The notes beneath the pieces are model-generated. The model was given only the letters and a program-made list of their open reading frames with translations. It ran no database searches and was not told where the DNA came from. Of a DNA stretch of 8,029 nt, positions 1 to 6,191 are shown piece by piece. The position numbers and the translations under genes were made by a program. Origin of the DNA: Candidatus Saccharimonadota bacterium (GTDB lineage Bacteria > Patescibacteriota > Saccharimonadia > Saccharimonadales > Saccharimonadaceae); assembly GCA_020428185.1 (NCBI GenBank), contig JAGQNH010000075.1, positions 1 to 8,029 on the forward strand, given 5' to 3'. Every line of letters begins with the position of its first letter. Position 1 is the first letter of the stretch.

Positions 1-1
1 T

Positions 2-571
2 CGTAGCAAGGTTGGTGCGTCACGAACTGTCGGTACGGATCCAAAAACAGGCAAAATAATTACCGCACGTTTTGGCCGCTTCGGCCCGATGCTACAACTT
101 GGCGAAGCCACTGACGACGACAAGCCAAAATTTGCCCCAATGCCATCGGGTGCCAAAATTGAATCCGTCACCCTAGAGCAAGCACTTGTTGCATTTCAGC
201 TACCACGTCTTGTCGGCTCAACTGAAGATGGCCAAGAAATAAAAGCTAACATCGGACGATTCGGCCCCTATATACAGATTGGGAAACTCTTTGTCAGTAT
301 CAAACCAGAAGATCCACACGATATCACTCTCGAACGCGCACTCGAACTCTACGCTGCCAAGCTAAAAGCTGAGGCCGAGAAGAATATCGCCGATTTTGGT
401 GATGGCATCAAGGTACTCAACGGCCGCTGGGGACCCTACATTACTGACGGCAAAAAGAATGCAAAAATTCCAAAAGAAACTGATCCAAAATCAATCACAC
501 ACGATCAAGCAAAACAGATGATAAAAGAAGCTCCTGACGCAAAAAAACGCTTCGCTCGTCGCAAAAAATAA
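2..571 (+). CDS. topA: DNA topoisomerase I, C-terminal repeat domain (5' end outside the window)
   Basis: This is the end of a type IA DNA topoisomerase, which relaxes negatively supercoiled DNA by cutting and passing one strand. The frame is open from base 2; the catalytic Toprim and active-site-tyrosine domains lie upstream of the window. What is visible is the C-terminal DNA-binding repeat region: three copies of a GR(F/W)GPY-type unit, at about bases 65-100 (ARFGRFGPMLQLG), 247-285 (IGRFGPYIQIG) and 416-455 (NGRWGPYI followed by a KNAKIPK stretch). Each is followed by a conserved acidic/hydrophobic segment ending in ITxxxA-like helices (LEQAL, LERAL, HDQAK). This 'DPxTGKxIxARFGRFGP' style is typical of bacterial TopA tails that use repeats instead of zinc fingers. 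The protein ends in a basic tail (KKRFARRKK), as such tails often do. An internal ATG at base 89 lies inside the first repeat and is not a start. The stop is TAA at 569-571. No hairpin terminator follows before the next promoter. Confidence 0.93.
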   Translation, partial: RSKVGASRTVGTDPKTGKIITARFGRFGPMLQLGEATDDDKPKFAPMPSGAKIESVTLEQALVAFQLPRLVGSTEDGQEIKANIGRFGPYIQIGKLFVSIKPEDPHDITLERALELYAAKLKAEAEKNIADFGDGIKVLNGRWGPYITDGKKNAKIPKETDPKSITHDQAKQMIKEAPDAKKRFARRKK

Positions 572-589
572 TCTACACATTTTCCTCTA

Positions 590-617
590 TTGACTTTTTT
601 TAAAAAAAGCCTATCAT
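590..617 (+). promoter_or_regulatory. sigma70-type promoter for the small membrane gene
   Basis: A TTGACT -35 box (590-595) and a TATCAT -10 box (612-617) are separated by 16 bases. The spacer contains seven T followed by seven A, a bendable AT tract. The predicted transcript would start near 624 and have a leader of about 50 bases before the AGGAGG-led ATG at 673. Five of six bases match consensus at each box. It lies 19 bases after the topA stop, so it gives the small gene independent expression. Confidence 0.65.
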
Positions 618-658
618 ATGTTTTACTGGTCTTCACTAGAAAGGCCCGCCCCTTCGAG

Positions 659-666
659 AGGAGGTG
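659..666 (+). promoter_or_regulatory. Perfect Shine-Dalgarno sequence that fixes the start at 673
   Basis: AGGAGGTG is fully complementary to the 3' end of 16S rRNA. It ends so that 8 bases separate AGGAGG from the ATG at 673, which is ideal spacing. The in-frame GTG at 664 lies inside this element, so ATG 673 is preferred. It is by far the strongest ribosome binding site in the window. Confidence 0.75.
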
Positions 667-672
667 AAAAAA

Positions 673-879
673 ATGGTGAATCGCGTTGTTCGGTTTCTCG
701 CGACCCTCGTGGTCGTCGCTGCTGTGCTGCATCTCTGCTTGCCCGGTGGCGTCGTAGCCGTTCTCGTTGCTGCTCCGTTCACGGCCGCAGCATGGTCTGC
801 GCTCTGGAGCTGGAACGTTGTGTCTGTGGTTCTGTTGGGCCTGGTCGGTGCCGAAGTACGGCATCTCGTCCACGACTGA
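673..879 (+). CDS. Small hydrophobic membrane protein of unknown function, GC-rich
   Basis: I do not recognise this 68-residue protein. After a short basic N-terminus (MVNRVVRF) it is almost entirely Val, Ala and Leu. Residues 5-23 form a likely membrane helix, a PGG turn follows at 24-26, and residues 27-60 can form one long or two short further helices with Trp residues at 41, 45 and 47. The end is short and polar (EVRHLVHD). Only one Cys is present. By hand count the ORF is about 61% GC (127 of 207 bases), well above the surrounding genes, with GTC, CTC, GTG and CTG codons favoured. It has its own promoter (590-617), a perfect Shine-Dalgarno sequence and a strong terminator (974-1022), so it is likely real and well expressed. 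The base composition suggests recent transfer or very biased composition. Alternatives are a type I toxin-like or holin-like peptide, but no antitoxin RNA was identified. The start could also be read as GTG 664 (71 residues). Confidence 0.6.
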   Translation: MVNRVVRFLATLVVVAAVLHLCLPGGVVAVLVAAPFTAAAWSALWSWNVVSVVLLGLVGAEVRHLVHD

Positions 880-973
880 CGGATGACAAATACACGTTAC
901 TGACTGCAGTACATCACAATTTGTGACACGACAGCAGTCCATCGCCACATACAATTTCATACCGCTTCGAAGG

Positions 974-1022
974 AACCGCCTCGAGACAACGACGTCTCGA
1001 CACGCCCTCGAGGCGGTTTTTT
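974..1022 (+). terminator. Strong intrinsic terminator after the 68-residue membrane gene
   Basis: A perfect 12-bp stem (AACCGCCTCGAG at 974-985 against CTCGAGGCGGTT at 1007-1018) runs into six T at 1017-1022. The 21-base loop contains a second inverted repeat (CGAGAC/GTCTCG) that shares the CGAG bases at 982-985 with the outer stem, so two mutually exclusive folds exist. It closes the small unit and insulates the next gene. Confidence 0.85.
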
Positions 1023-1036
1023 ATATTGCACGATAA

Positions 1037-1070
1037 TTGATTTTTTTAATTATTTATGTTTAAATATACT
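1037..1070 (+). promoter_or_regulatory. Possible weak promoter for the 89-residue membrane gene
   Basis: A good -10 box, TATACT (1065-1070), sits in a very AT-rich stretch about 29 bases before the ATG at 1099. The only clear -35-like hexamer, TTGATT (1037-1042), is 22 bases away, which is too far; at normal spacing there are only T tracts. Because the preceding unit ends in a strong terminator, some promoter must lie in 1023-1098, and this is the best candidate. Confidence 0.35.
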
Positions 1071-1098
1071 TAGCCAAAAGACTACAGATGGGAATGTC

Positions 1099-1368
1099 AT
1101 GGCACGCACATCAAAATCGAGTTCCGTGCAACAAATCGCCCTTAAGGTGTTTCAAAACACCCTTTGGATCTTAGCCATTATTGCTGGTTTCGCAGCTATG
1201 TTTCCAGCTTCGGTGACATACGACATGGCCGTCCGCACAAACTCCATTGCAGCACCGTTTTCGAGTATCGCACTCCTCTTGATAGCAGCAGGACTTGCAG
1301 GCCTGGCCTTTATACTGGGCCGCCTATACGAACATATCGAGAAGCGCATACAATCAAACAACAAATAG
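1099..1368 (+). CDS. Small two-helix membrane protein of unknown function
   Basis: I do not recognise the family. The 89-residue product has a basic, Ser-rich N-terminus (MARTSKSSS), a hydrophobic helix at about residues 20-38 (TLWILAIIAGFAAMFP region), a short polar loop at 39-53, a second hydrophobic helix at about 54-74 (SSIALLLIAAGLAGLAFILG), and a charged amphipathic tail (RLYEHIEKRIQSNNK). Positive charges at both ends suggest both termini are in the cytoplasm with the loop outside. The ATG at 1099 is preceded by a modest purine-rich site (GATGGGA, 1087-1093). It is flanked by intrinsic terminators on both sides, so it is probably transcribed alone, in the same direction as its neighbours. 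A GGTGTT-TCAA-AACACC hairpin falls inside codons 16-21. Base composition matches the surrounding genome, unlike the GC-rich gene before it. Confidence 0.65.
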   Translation: MARTSKSSSVQQIALKVFQNTLWILAIIAGFAAMFPASVTYDMAVRTNSIAAPFSSIALLLIAAGLAGLAFILGRLYEHIEKRIQSNNK

Positions 1369-1385
1369 GGCATGCACTGCCTAAC

Positions 1386-1417
1386 AGAGCCTGTACTCAT
1401 ACGTTCAGGCTCTTTTT
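1386..1417 (+). terminator. Intrinsic terminator after the 89-residue membrane gene
   Basis: An 8-bp perfect stem (AGAGCCTG at 1386-1393, CAGGCTCT at 1406-1413) with a 12-base loop runs into five T (1413-1417). It starts 17 bases after the TAG stop and separates this gene from the sigma4-HARE promoter region. Confidence 0.85.
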
Positions 1418-1496
1418 ATATATTAGATACTATTAAAACGCTTTTGTTTAGTTACTAGCAAATAATAGAGAAAAATAAAAAGTCCAAAAACATTGT

Positions 1497-1526
1497 TTAC
1501 TTAATGCGTCTATTTCATGCTATAAT
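1497..1526 (+). promoter_or_regulatory. Upstream promoter P1 of the sigma4-HARE gene (extended -10)
   Basis: TATAAT (1521-1526) is preceded by TGC, forming an extended -10 element (TGCTATAAT). A 4/6 -35 box, TTTACT (1497-1502), lies 18 bases upstream. The 35 bases before it are A-rich (1460-1490) and could act as an UP element. Transcripts would begin near 1533 and have a leader of about 108 bases. Confidence 0.6.
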
Positions 1527-1547
1527 CTACAAAAGTACGAAAAATGT

Positions 1548-1576
1548 TTGACATTATAAAAAATATGTTTTATAAT
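1548..1576 (+). promoter_or_regulatory. Downstream promoter P2, exact sigma70 consensus
   Basis: TTGACA (1548-1553) and TATAAT (1571-1576) are separated by exactly 17 bases, a full consensus housekeeping promoter. Transcription would start near 1583, leaving a leader of about 58 bases that carries two purine-rich ribosome-binding stretches (GAGGTGAGG at 1615-1623 and AGAGAGGA at 1625-1632). It lies 22 bases downstream of P1, so the two promoters are in tandem. In a cell this should give strong constitutive expression unless it is repressed. Confidence 0.8.
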
Positions 1577-1640
1577 CAAAAACAAGGACTTAATAATATA
1601 ATTATCCAAAAACTGAGGTGAGGCAGAGAGGACTACCCAA

Positions 1641-2708
1641 ATGAGCCAAGTGACAGGCAAGACAAATGCAGAACCAACGACAGTCGACATCGACGGTGCC
1701 GTTGAGGCAATTCTTGGAGCTATTGAGCAGGAACGCGAACGCGAGATTATTACTCGTCGGTTTGGTCTATACGACCGCAAGGAAACCCTAGAGCAAATAG
1801 GTGAGTTACTTGGTATCACTCGTGAGCGTGTCCGTCAGCTAGAAAAAGCTATTCTTGTCCGTCTTAAAATCGCAAGCTCTGAGGGCAAAATCCCAGCCGT
1901 ACAAGTAGTCGAAAAGGCTATCGTACGAGAGCTGAGTGAAATGGGCCGTCTTGCAACAGTCAACGATCTTACAGATACGCTGCTTCACAGCAAAGCGACA
2001 ACACCACTTAGTCGTGCACGAGTTGCATTCGCCGCAACACTTGCTCCAAAACTAACAGTTGTTGACGAAAATGATAACTATCGTACGTCTGTCGCTATTG
2101 CTGAATACGGTGATGAGAAGAAAATTCGTGAGCACGTAGACGCTGTTGTTTCTGCAGTCAAAAAACATGGTGAGCCATTGACTATCGAGCAGCTTCATGA
2201 ACAACTAGACCATGAACATCCTTCACATGTACGCGCACTTGCAACGGTCAGCAAGCACCTTTCGCACCTGAAGGACATGTGGGGTCTCAATAAGTGGCCA
2301 ACAGTCAATCCTAAGAATATTCGCGACAAAATTTACGTTATTCTTGCAGAAAATGGTAAACCGATGCATTTTTCTGAGATCGCAGACTCTATCAAGGGTA
2401 GCAATTTCAGCCGCAAAAATGTCACAACGCAAGCTATTCACAATGAGCTTATCAAAGACAAACGATTCGTACTGATTGGTCGTGGCATCTACGCACTCGA
2501 CAGCTGGGGCTATAGCAAGGGTACTGTTGCCGATACCATTATCGACATTCTCAAAGACAGCAAAGAACCTCTTCATCGAGATGAAATCGTCAAGCGAGTA
2601 CTTAAGAGTCGTCAAGTTAAAGAGACTACTATTTTGCTCAACCTTCAGAGCAAACCACAATTTAAGCGCGTCGCAAAAGCGACATACGCACTTGCTGAAT
2701 CAAAATAA
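1641..2708 (+). CDS. Sigma-70 region 4 / HARE-HTH fusion protein (RNA polymerase-associated regulator)
   Basis: This 355-residue protein joins a promoter-recognition domain to several winged-helix domains. Residues 22-78 are a classic sigma-70 region 4: EREREIITRRFGLYDRKETL, then EQIGELLGITRERVRQLEKA with the helix-turn-helix recognition helix at about 59-74. There is no region 2 or 3, so it cannot melt a promoter alone as a full sigma factor does. Residues 88-155 look like a winged helix. Three HARE-HTH-like units follow, at about 158-222 (ending WGLNKWP, very like the end of RNA polymerase delta, RpoE), 225-292 (ending GIYALDSWGY) and 293-352 (ending ATYALAE). It probably binds -35 DNA and/or RNA polymerase and modulates transcription; the exact role is unknown. 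ATG 1641 has AGAGAGGA 8 bases upstream, and an in-frame stop at 1614 rules out a longer start. Tandem promoters lie upstream, and the ATPase gene follows after 64 bases without a terminator. Confidence 0.85.
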   Translation: MSQVTGKTNAEPTTVDIDGAVEAILGAIEQEREREIITRRFGLYDRKETLEQIGELLGITRERVRQLEKAILVRLKIASSEGKIPAVQVVEKAIVRELSEMGRLATVNDLTDTLLHSKATTPLSRARVAFAATLAPKLTVVDENDNYRTSVAIAEYGDEKKIREHVDAVVSAVKKHGEPLTIEQLHEQLDHEHPSHVRALATVSKHLSHLKDMWGLNKWPTVNPKNIRDKIYVILAENGKPMHFSEIADSIKGSNFSRKNVTTQAIHNELIKDKRFVLIGRGIYALDSWGYSKGTVADTIIDILKDSKEPLHRDEIVKRVLKSRQVKETTILLNLQSKPQFKRVAKATYALAESK

Positions 2709-2772
2709 ACCAAAGCGACTTTAGCATAAGCTTGCTAACAGAGGCGAAAGGTGGGACAATAGTTACGTACAT

Positions 2773-5766
2773 ATGGAAGTGATATCTTGGATTATCAATC
2801 TACTCCTATCCTGGTATGTTTGGATACCAGCGGTATTGATACTCAGCTACCTCACATGGCGTAATTACCGACAAATTGATGCTGTACGATCAATAGAAAG
2901 TACACTTCTTATCCTCGAAATACCAAAGGCAAACGATAAACAAGAACTTGCCGCAGAGCAACTTTTTGCCAGTTTGCACGGTATTCTACGCGACAAGACA
3001 GAACTCAAGCAAACCGGGGGTATACAAGAACATCTCAGCTTTGAGATAGCTTCCGTAAATGGCCAGATCCGCTTCTACGTATGGGTACCCACAGCCCTTC
3101 GCAGCTTCGTAGAGGGGCAAATCTACTCGCAATATCCCACTGTCCAAATTCACGAAGCCGACGAAGACTACGTTGCACATGAGCGAAATCATAGTGTCGT
3201 CTATACAAGTGAAATTACATTGACAGATAGTGAATTTCTACCGATAAAAACATTTCAAAATTTTGAGGTCGACCCTCTAGCCGGCATCACCGGAACATTG
3301 GCAAAACTCGAGACCACAGGAGAAGAGTTGTGGGTTCAAGTACTCGTACGACCAATCGCAGATGACTGGCACAAATCCACAGATCGCTGGATTAAGAATG
3401 TGAAGTCCGGCGGCGGGGGAGGTCTTTTCGGCTCTCTCAGCAACGGCAAGGGCTTTGACGCGAAATGGTTCCTTGGGCTACTTGAAGCACTATGGAGACC
3501 ACCAGAGCAGGGAGTAGGGGGCACGTCAGCACCTCCTGAGCTATCAGATCGCAATAAGACCCGAATTAGCGAAGCAGAAACGAAAGCAACAAAACTAGGC
3601 TACCAAGTCAAGATTCGACTTGCATATCTAGGCGACAGCCAAACGAATGCTAAATTACAAATGCAAGCCATCGTCGGCACATTTAAACAATTCAATAGCA
3701 CAAATCTCAATGGCTTCAAGATGACAAATACAAGCTTCCGCAAGGAAGATCTCGAACGATACAGAGCCCGACTCTTTACAGACAAAGGCTACATCCTCAA
3801 CATCGAAGAAGTAGCCAGTGTATTCCATTTGCCTCACACAAATGTCGAAACACCAAATATCGTATGGGCTTCCTCGAAAACAGCTGAACCACCAGCAAAA
3901 TTGCCCGTACTTACAGGTGATGATGCGATTGACGAGAATATCAGCGCGTTCGGCCTCACAAACTTTCGTGGCATCAACCATCAGTTCGGCATGCTTCGAA
4001 GCGATCGCTCACGTCATATGTATATTATCGGTCAAACCGGAGCAGGCAAGTCCGGAACACTAGCGCTCCTTGCGCTAAGTGATATTTTTCATAATCAAGG
4101 CTATGCAATTATCGATCCGCACGGTGACTTCGCTATAGACAACATGCGCTTTATCCCTGCATCACGTCTCAAAGACGTAGTGTATTTTAACCCCGCAGAC
4201 ACCGCGTACCCTCTCGGATTTAATCCTCTCGAAGTCACCGATCCAAACATGAAATCAAATATCAGCTCTGAAGTTATCGGTGTGCTCGAACGAATGTTTA
4301 GCAATAGCTGGGGTCCTCGTCTCGAGTATATTTTGAGGTACACCATCCTTGCGCTACTCGATCGACCAGAGACAACTATGCTCGATATAACACGCATGTT
4401 GACCGACAAGAAGTTCCGCAAAGAGACACTGTCGTATTGTAAAGATACGGTGGTTTTGCAATTTTGGAATATCGAATTCAATAGCTGGACAGAGAAGTTC
4501 CAGGCCGAAGCAATCGCCCCAATTCTCAACAAAGTAGGAGCATTCACCGCCAATCCAATTATCCGAAATATCATCGGTCAACCCAAATCGACGTTCAATA
4601 TTCGTCAAATGATGGATGAGGGCAAAATACTTATCGTCAATCTATCAAAAGGTCTCCTCGGTGAAGACAATTCAAGCGTACTAGGATCATTCCTTGTCAC
4701 TAAGATCCAGCTTGCCGCCATGAGTAGGAGCGACATACCAAACATCGAAGACCGTCGTCCCTTCTACCTATACGTAGACGAGTTCCAAAACTTCGCAACC
4801 GATTCATTTGCTACGATTCTCTCCGAAGCGCGAAAGTACGGCCTCAACCTTACTGTGGCGAATCAATACATATCACAAATGAGTGAAACTGTCCGAGATG
4901 CCGTATTTGGCAACGTTGGCACGATGGTCAGCTTCCGCGTATCGGCGGATGACGCACCGATACTTTCCAAGCAATTCGAGCCCCAATTTGAAGCAAACGA
5001 CCTCCTGCAAATGCACAACAGAAACTTCATCATAAACATGGTGATACGAGGCGAAAAAGCTCCCGCATTTAGTGCTCGTACGCTTCAGTTGCCTCCGCCA
5101 CAAACCGACAATACGGCGGCGATTATCGAGCACACTCGAGCAAATTACAGCAAACGACGAGAAGACGTCGAGGCAGCGATAAACAGTCTTATTAATCCAC
5201 CCGAACATCTTCAAAGAAAGGGTCCCGGCAACCCGAAAACACCAGCAATGGCCAAGCAGTGGCCAATTGACGCCGGCGCAAGGCCATCATCTACCCCTAT
5301 TTCCACCCCTGTTAATCAGAATACCGGACCAAATCGACCAAAGTTCATTATAGAAACACCGGCCGGTGAAGCTGCGATCTCAAAGAACGAAAACACTCCA
5401 GCAGACACAACAACATCATCGGTAAATGAAAAAAGAGAAGAGAAGCAGCCCGAAAAGACAGATCAAAAAAGCGAAGAAAATAAAGAAGAACAGCCGAAGA
5501 AAAAACGTTCTCGTAATCGCAGAAAGAAGACGCCCCAGGTAGAGTCAAACGAAAAGACTGATCAAAAGACGCATACCAAAGCCAAGGACGCTGCTCACGC
5601 TCCATCATCAAATCATGACAAAAAAGAAGCGCCAGCAAAAACACCCGCAACCAAAAAAGACCCAGAAACACACTCAGCTTCATCTACGAAGCCAGCAAAC
5701 AAAAAGCCTGAAACTGAGAACAAGCATGGCAATGATGACACTATGGGACTATTAAAAATACGATAA
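2773..5766 (+). CDS. TraG/VirD4-like membrane ATPase (type IV secretion coupling-protein type)
   Basis: This 997-residue P-loop ATPase of the HerA/VirD4/TraG superfamily is expected to pump DNA or protein through the membrane. Residues 5-29 form a membrane helix, so the bulk would be cytoplasmic. Residues 40-370 are an N-terminal region I cannot assign, with a glycine-rich insert at 212-228. The motor follows: Walker A GQTGAGKS (420-427), an IDPHGD motif (447-452), Walker B YLYVDE (665-670), the NQ sensor in TVANQYISQ (694-702), and a possible arginine finger in FRVSADDA (721-728). Residues 815-997 are a Lys/Glu/Pro/Ser/Thr-rich, probably disordered tail with a basic cluster KKKRSRNRRKK (909-919). 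ATG 2773 is the first in-frame start after a stop at 2722. It has no near ribosome binding site; AAAGGTGGGA ends 16 bases away. GTG 2779 is an alternative. No relaxase, VirB4 or pilin gene is present here, so the substrate is unknown. Confidence 0.87.
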   Translation: MEVISWIINLLLSWYVWIPAVLILSYLTWRNYRQIDAVRSIESTLLILEIPKANDKQELAAEQLFASLHGILRDKTELKQTGGIQEHLSFEIASVNGQIRFYVWVPTALRSFVEGQIYSQYPTVQIHEADEDYVAHERNHSVVYTSEITLTDSEFLPIKTFQNFEVDPLAGITGTLAKLETTGEELWVQVLVRPIADDWHKSTDRWIKNVKSGGGGGLFGSLSNGKGFDAKWFLGLLEALWRPPEQGVGGTSAPPELSDRNKTRISEAETKATKLGYQVKIRLAYLGDSQTNAKLQMQAIVGTFKQFNSTNLNGFKMTNTSFRKEDLERYRARLFTDKGYILNIEEVASVFHLPHTNVETPNIVWASSKTAEPPAKLPVLTGDDAIDENISAFGLTNFRGINHQFGMLRSDRSRHMYIIGQTGAGKSGTLALLALSDIFHNQGYAIIDPHGDFAIDNMRFIPASRLKDVVYFNPADTAYPLGFNPLEVTDPNMKSNISSEVIGVLERMFSNSWGPRLEYILRYTILALLDRPETTMLDITRMLTDKKFRKETLSYCKDTVVLQFWNIEFNSWTEKFQAEAIAPILNKVGAFTANPIIRNIIGQPKSTFNIRQMMDEGKILIVNLSKGLLGEDNSSVLGSFLVTKIQLAAMSRSDIPNIEDRRPFYLYVDEFQNFATDSFATILSEARKYGLNLTVANQYISQMSETVRDAVFGNVGTMVSFRVSADDAPILSKQFEPQFEANDLLQMHNRNFIINMVIRGEKAPAFSARTLQLPPPQTDNTAAIIEHTRANYSKRREDVEAAINSLINPPEHLQRKGPGNPKTPAMAKQWPIDAGARPSSTPISTPVNQNTGPNRPKFIIETPAGEAAISKNENTPADTTTSSVNEKREEKQPEKTDQKSEENKEEQPKKKRSRNRRKKTPQVESNEKTDQKTHTKAKDAAHAPSSNHDKKEAPAKTPATKKDPETHSASSTKPANKKPETENKHGNDDTMGLLKIR

Positions 5767-5783
5767 AAAACCTGCCTTAGCGT

Positions 5784-5803
5784 ATATAGAACAAATATAG
5801 AAC
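5784..5803 (+). repeat. 20-bp direct repeat, copy 1
   Basis: ATATAGAACAAATATAGAAC is itself two TATAGAACA-type units with an 11-base period. It lies 17 bases after the ATPase stop. It matches copy 2 at 6500-6519 in 19 of 20 positions (T to A at the 13th base). Confidence 0.75.
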
Positions 5804-5842
5804 ACTTACTCTAAGCCTGGATGAGACTATTCAGATGTTGCG

Positions 5843-5897
5843 CTCCTGTATTATATGTAATAAACAGGCATTTCACCCCTGTTGGACCCCTGTTAAT
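5843..5897. repeat. CCTGT repeat cluster with imperfect palindrome and 11-base iterons
   Basis: CTCCTGTATTA (5843-5853), a TATG centre, and TAATAAACAGG (5858-5868) form an imperfect palindrome. ACCCCTGTT follows twice at 5875-5883 and 5886-5894, an 11-base period. The AACAGG at 5863-5868 can also pair with CCTGTT at 5878-5883. Four CCTGT cores thus fall within 55 bases, in mixed orientation, which suggests protein binding sites. Confidence 0.55.
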
Positions 5898-6191
5898 TTC
5901 ATATATGAGAATAGGTGCGACAACATGAGGGCTATTAACGAAATATGACACCCATGAAGAAATACAATACAAAGCGAGGGTAGAGCAAACACACAGTACA
6001 TAGATCCATAATAAAGCAAACAAAACACAGCAAGAATCCACACATATGCAATCATAATTGATACTGTGTCTTAACGTCGCACAATATATCTTTTACGACA
6101 TTAAATATATAAACATAAGATGATTGAGTATACGTTTAAACTGCCGTCAGTAGGGGGGTACATTGCACATAATCCCAAAAACATATATACG

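Noticed and set aside
618..926. Plus-strand 102-codon ORF in another frame over the 68-codon gene
   Set aside because: Its ATG overlaps the -10 region of the promoter, no ribosome binding site precedes it, and the product is Arg/Ser/Cys-rich without features.
505..960. Minus-strand 151-codon ORF
   Set aside because: It overlaps the conserved end of topA, the promoter at 590-617 and the well-supported 68-codon gene, and its sequence looks random.
1618..1643. Possible 8-codon leader peptide (GTG 1618 to TGA overlapping ATG 1641)
   Set aside because: It is too short, has no ribosome binding site of its own, and the GTG lies within the purine-rich ribosome-binding stretch of the real gene.
5304..5316. 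CACCCCTGTTAAT inside the ATPase gene, matching the iteron at 5886-5897
   Set aside because: It encodes Pro-Val-Asn in a low-complexity tail with a TP repeat, so a chance match is likely. It has no palindrome partner.
5811..6055. Minus-strand hydrophobic ORFs of 76 (GTG 6041) and 60 (ATG 6055) codons
   Set aside because: They overlap in different frames, lack a ribosome binding site, have no family features, and run through the CCTGT repeat cluster. Hydrophobicity is expected from the T-rich strand.
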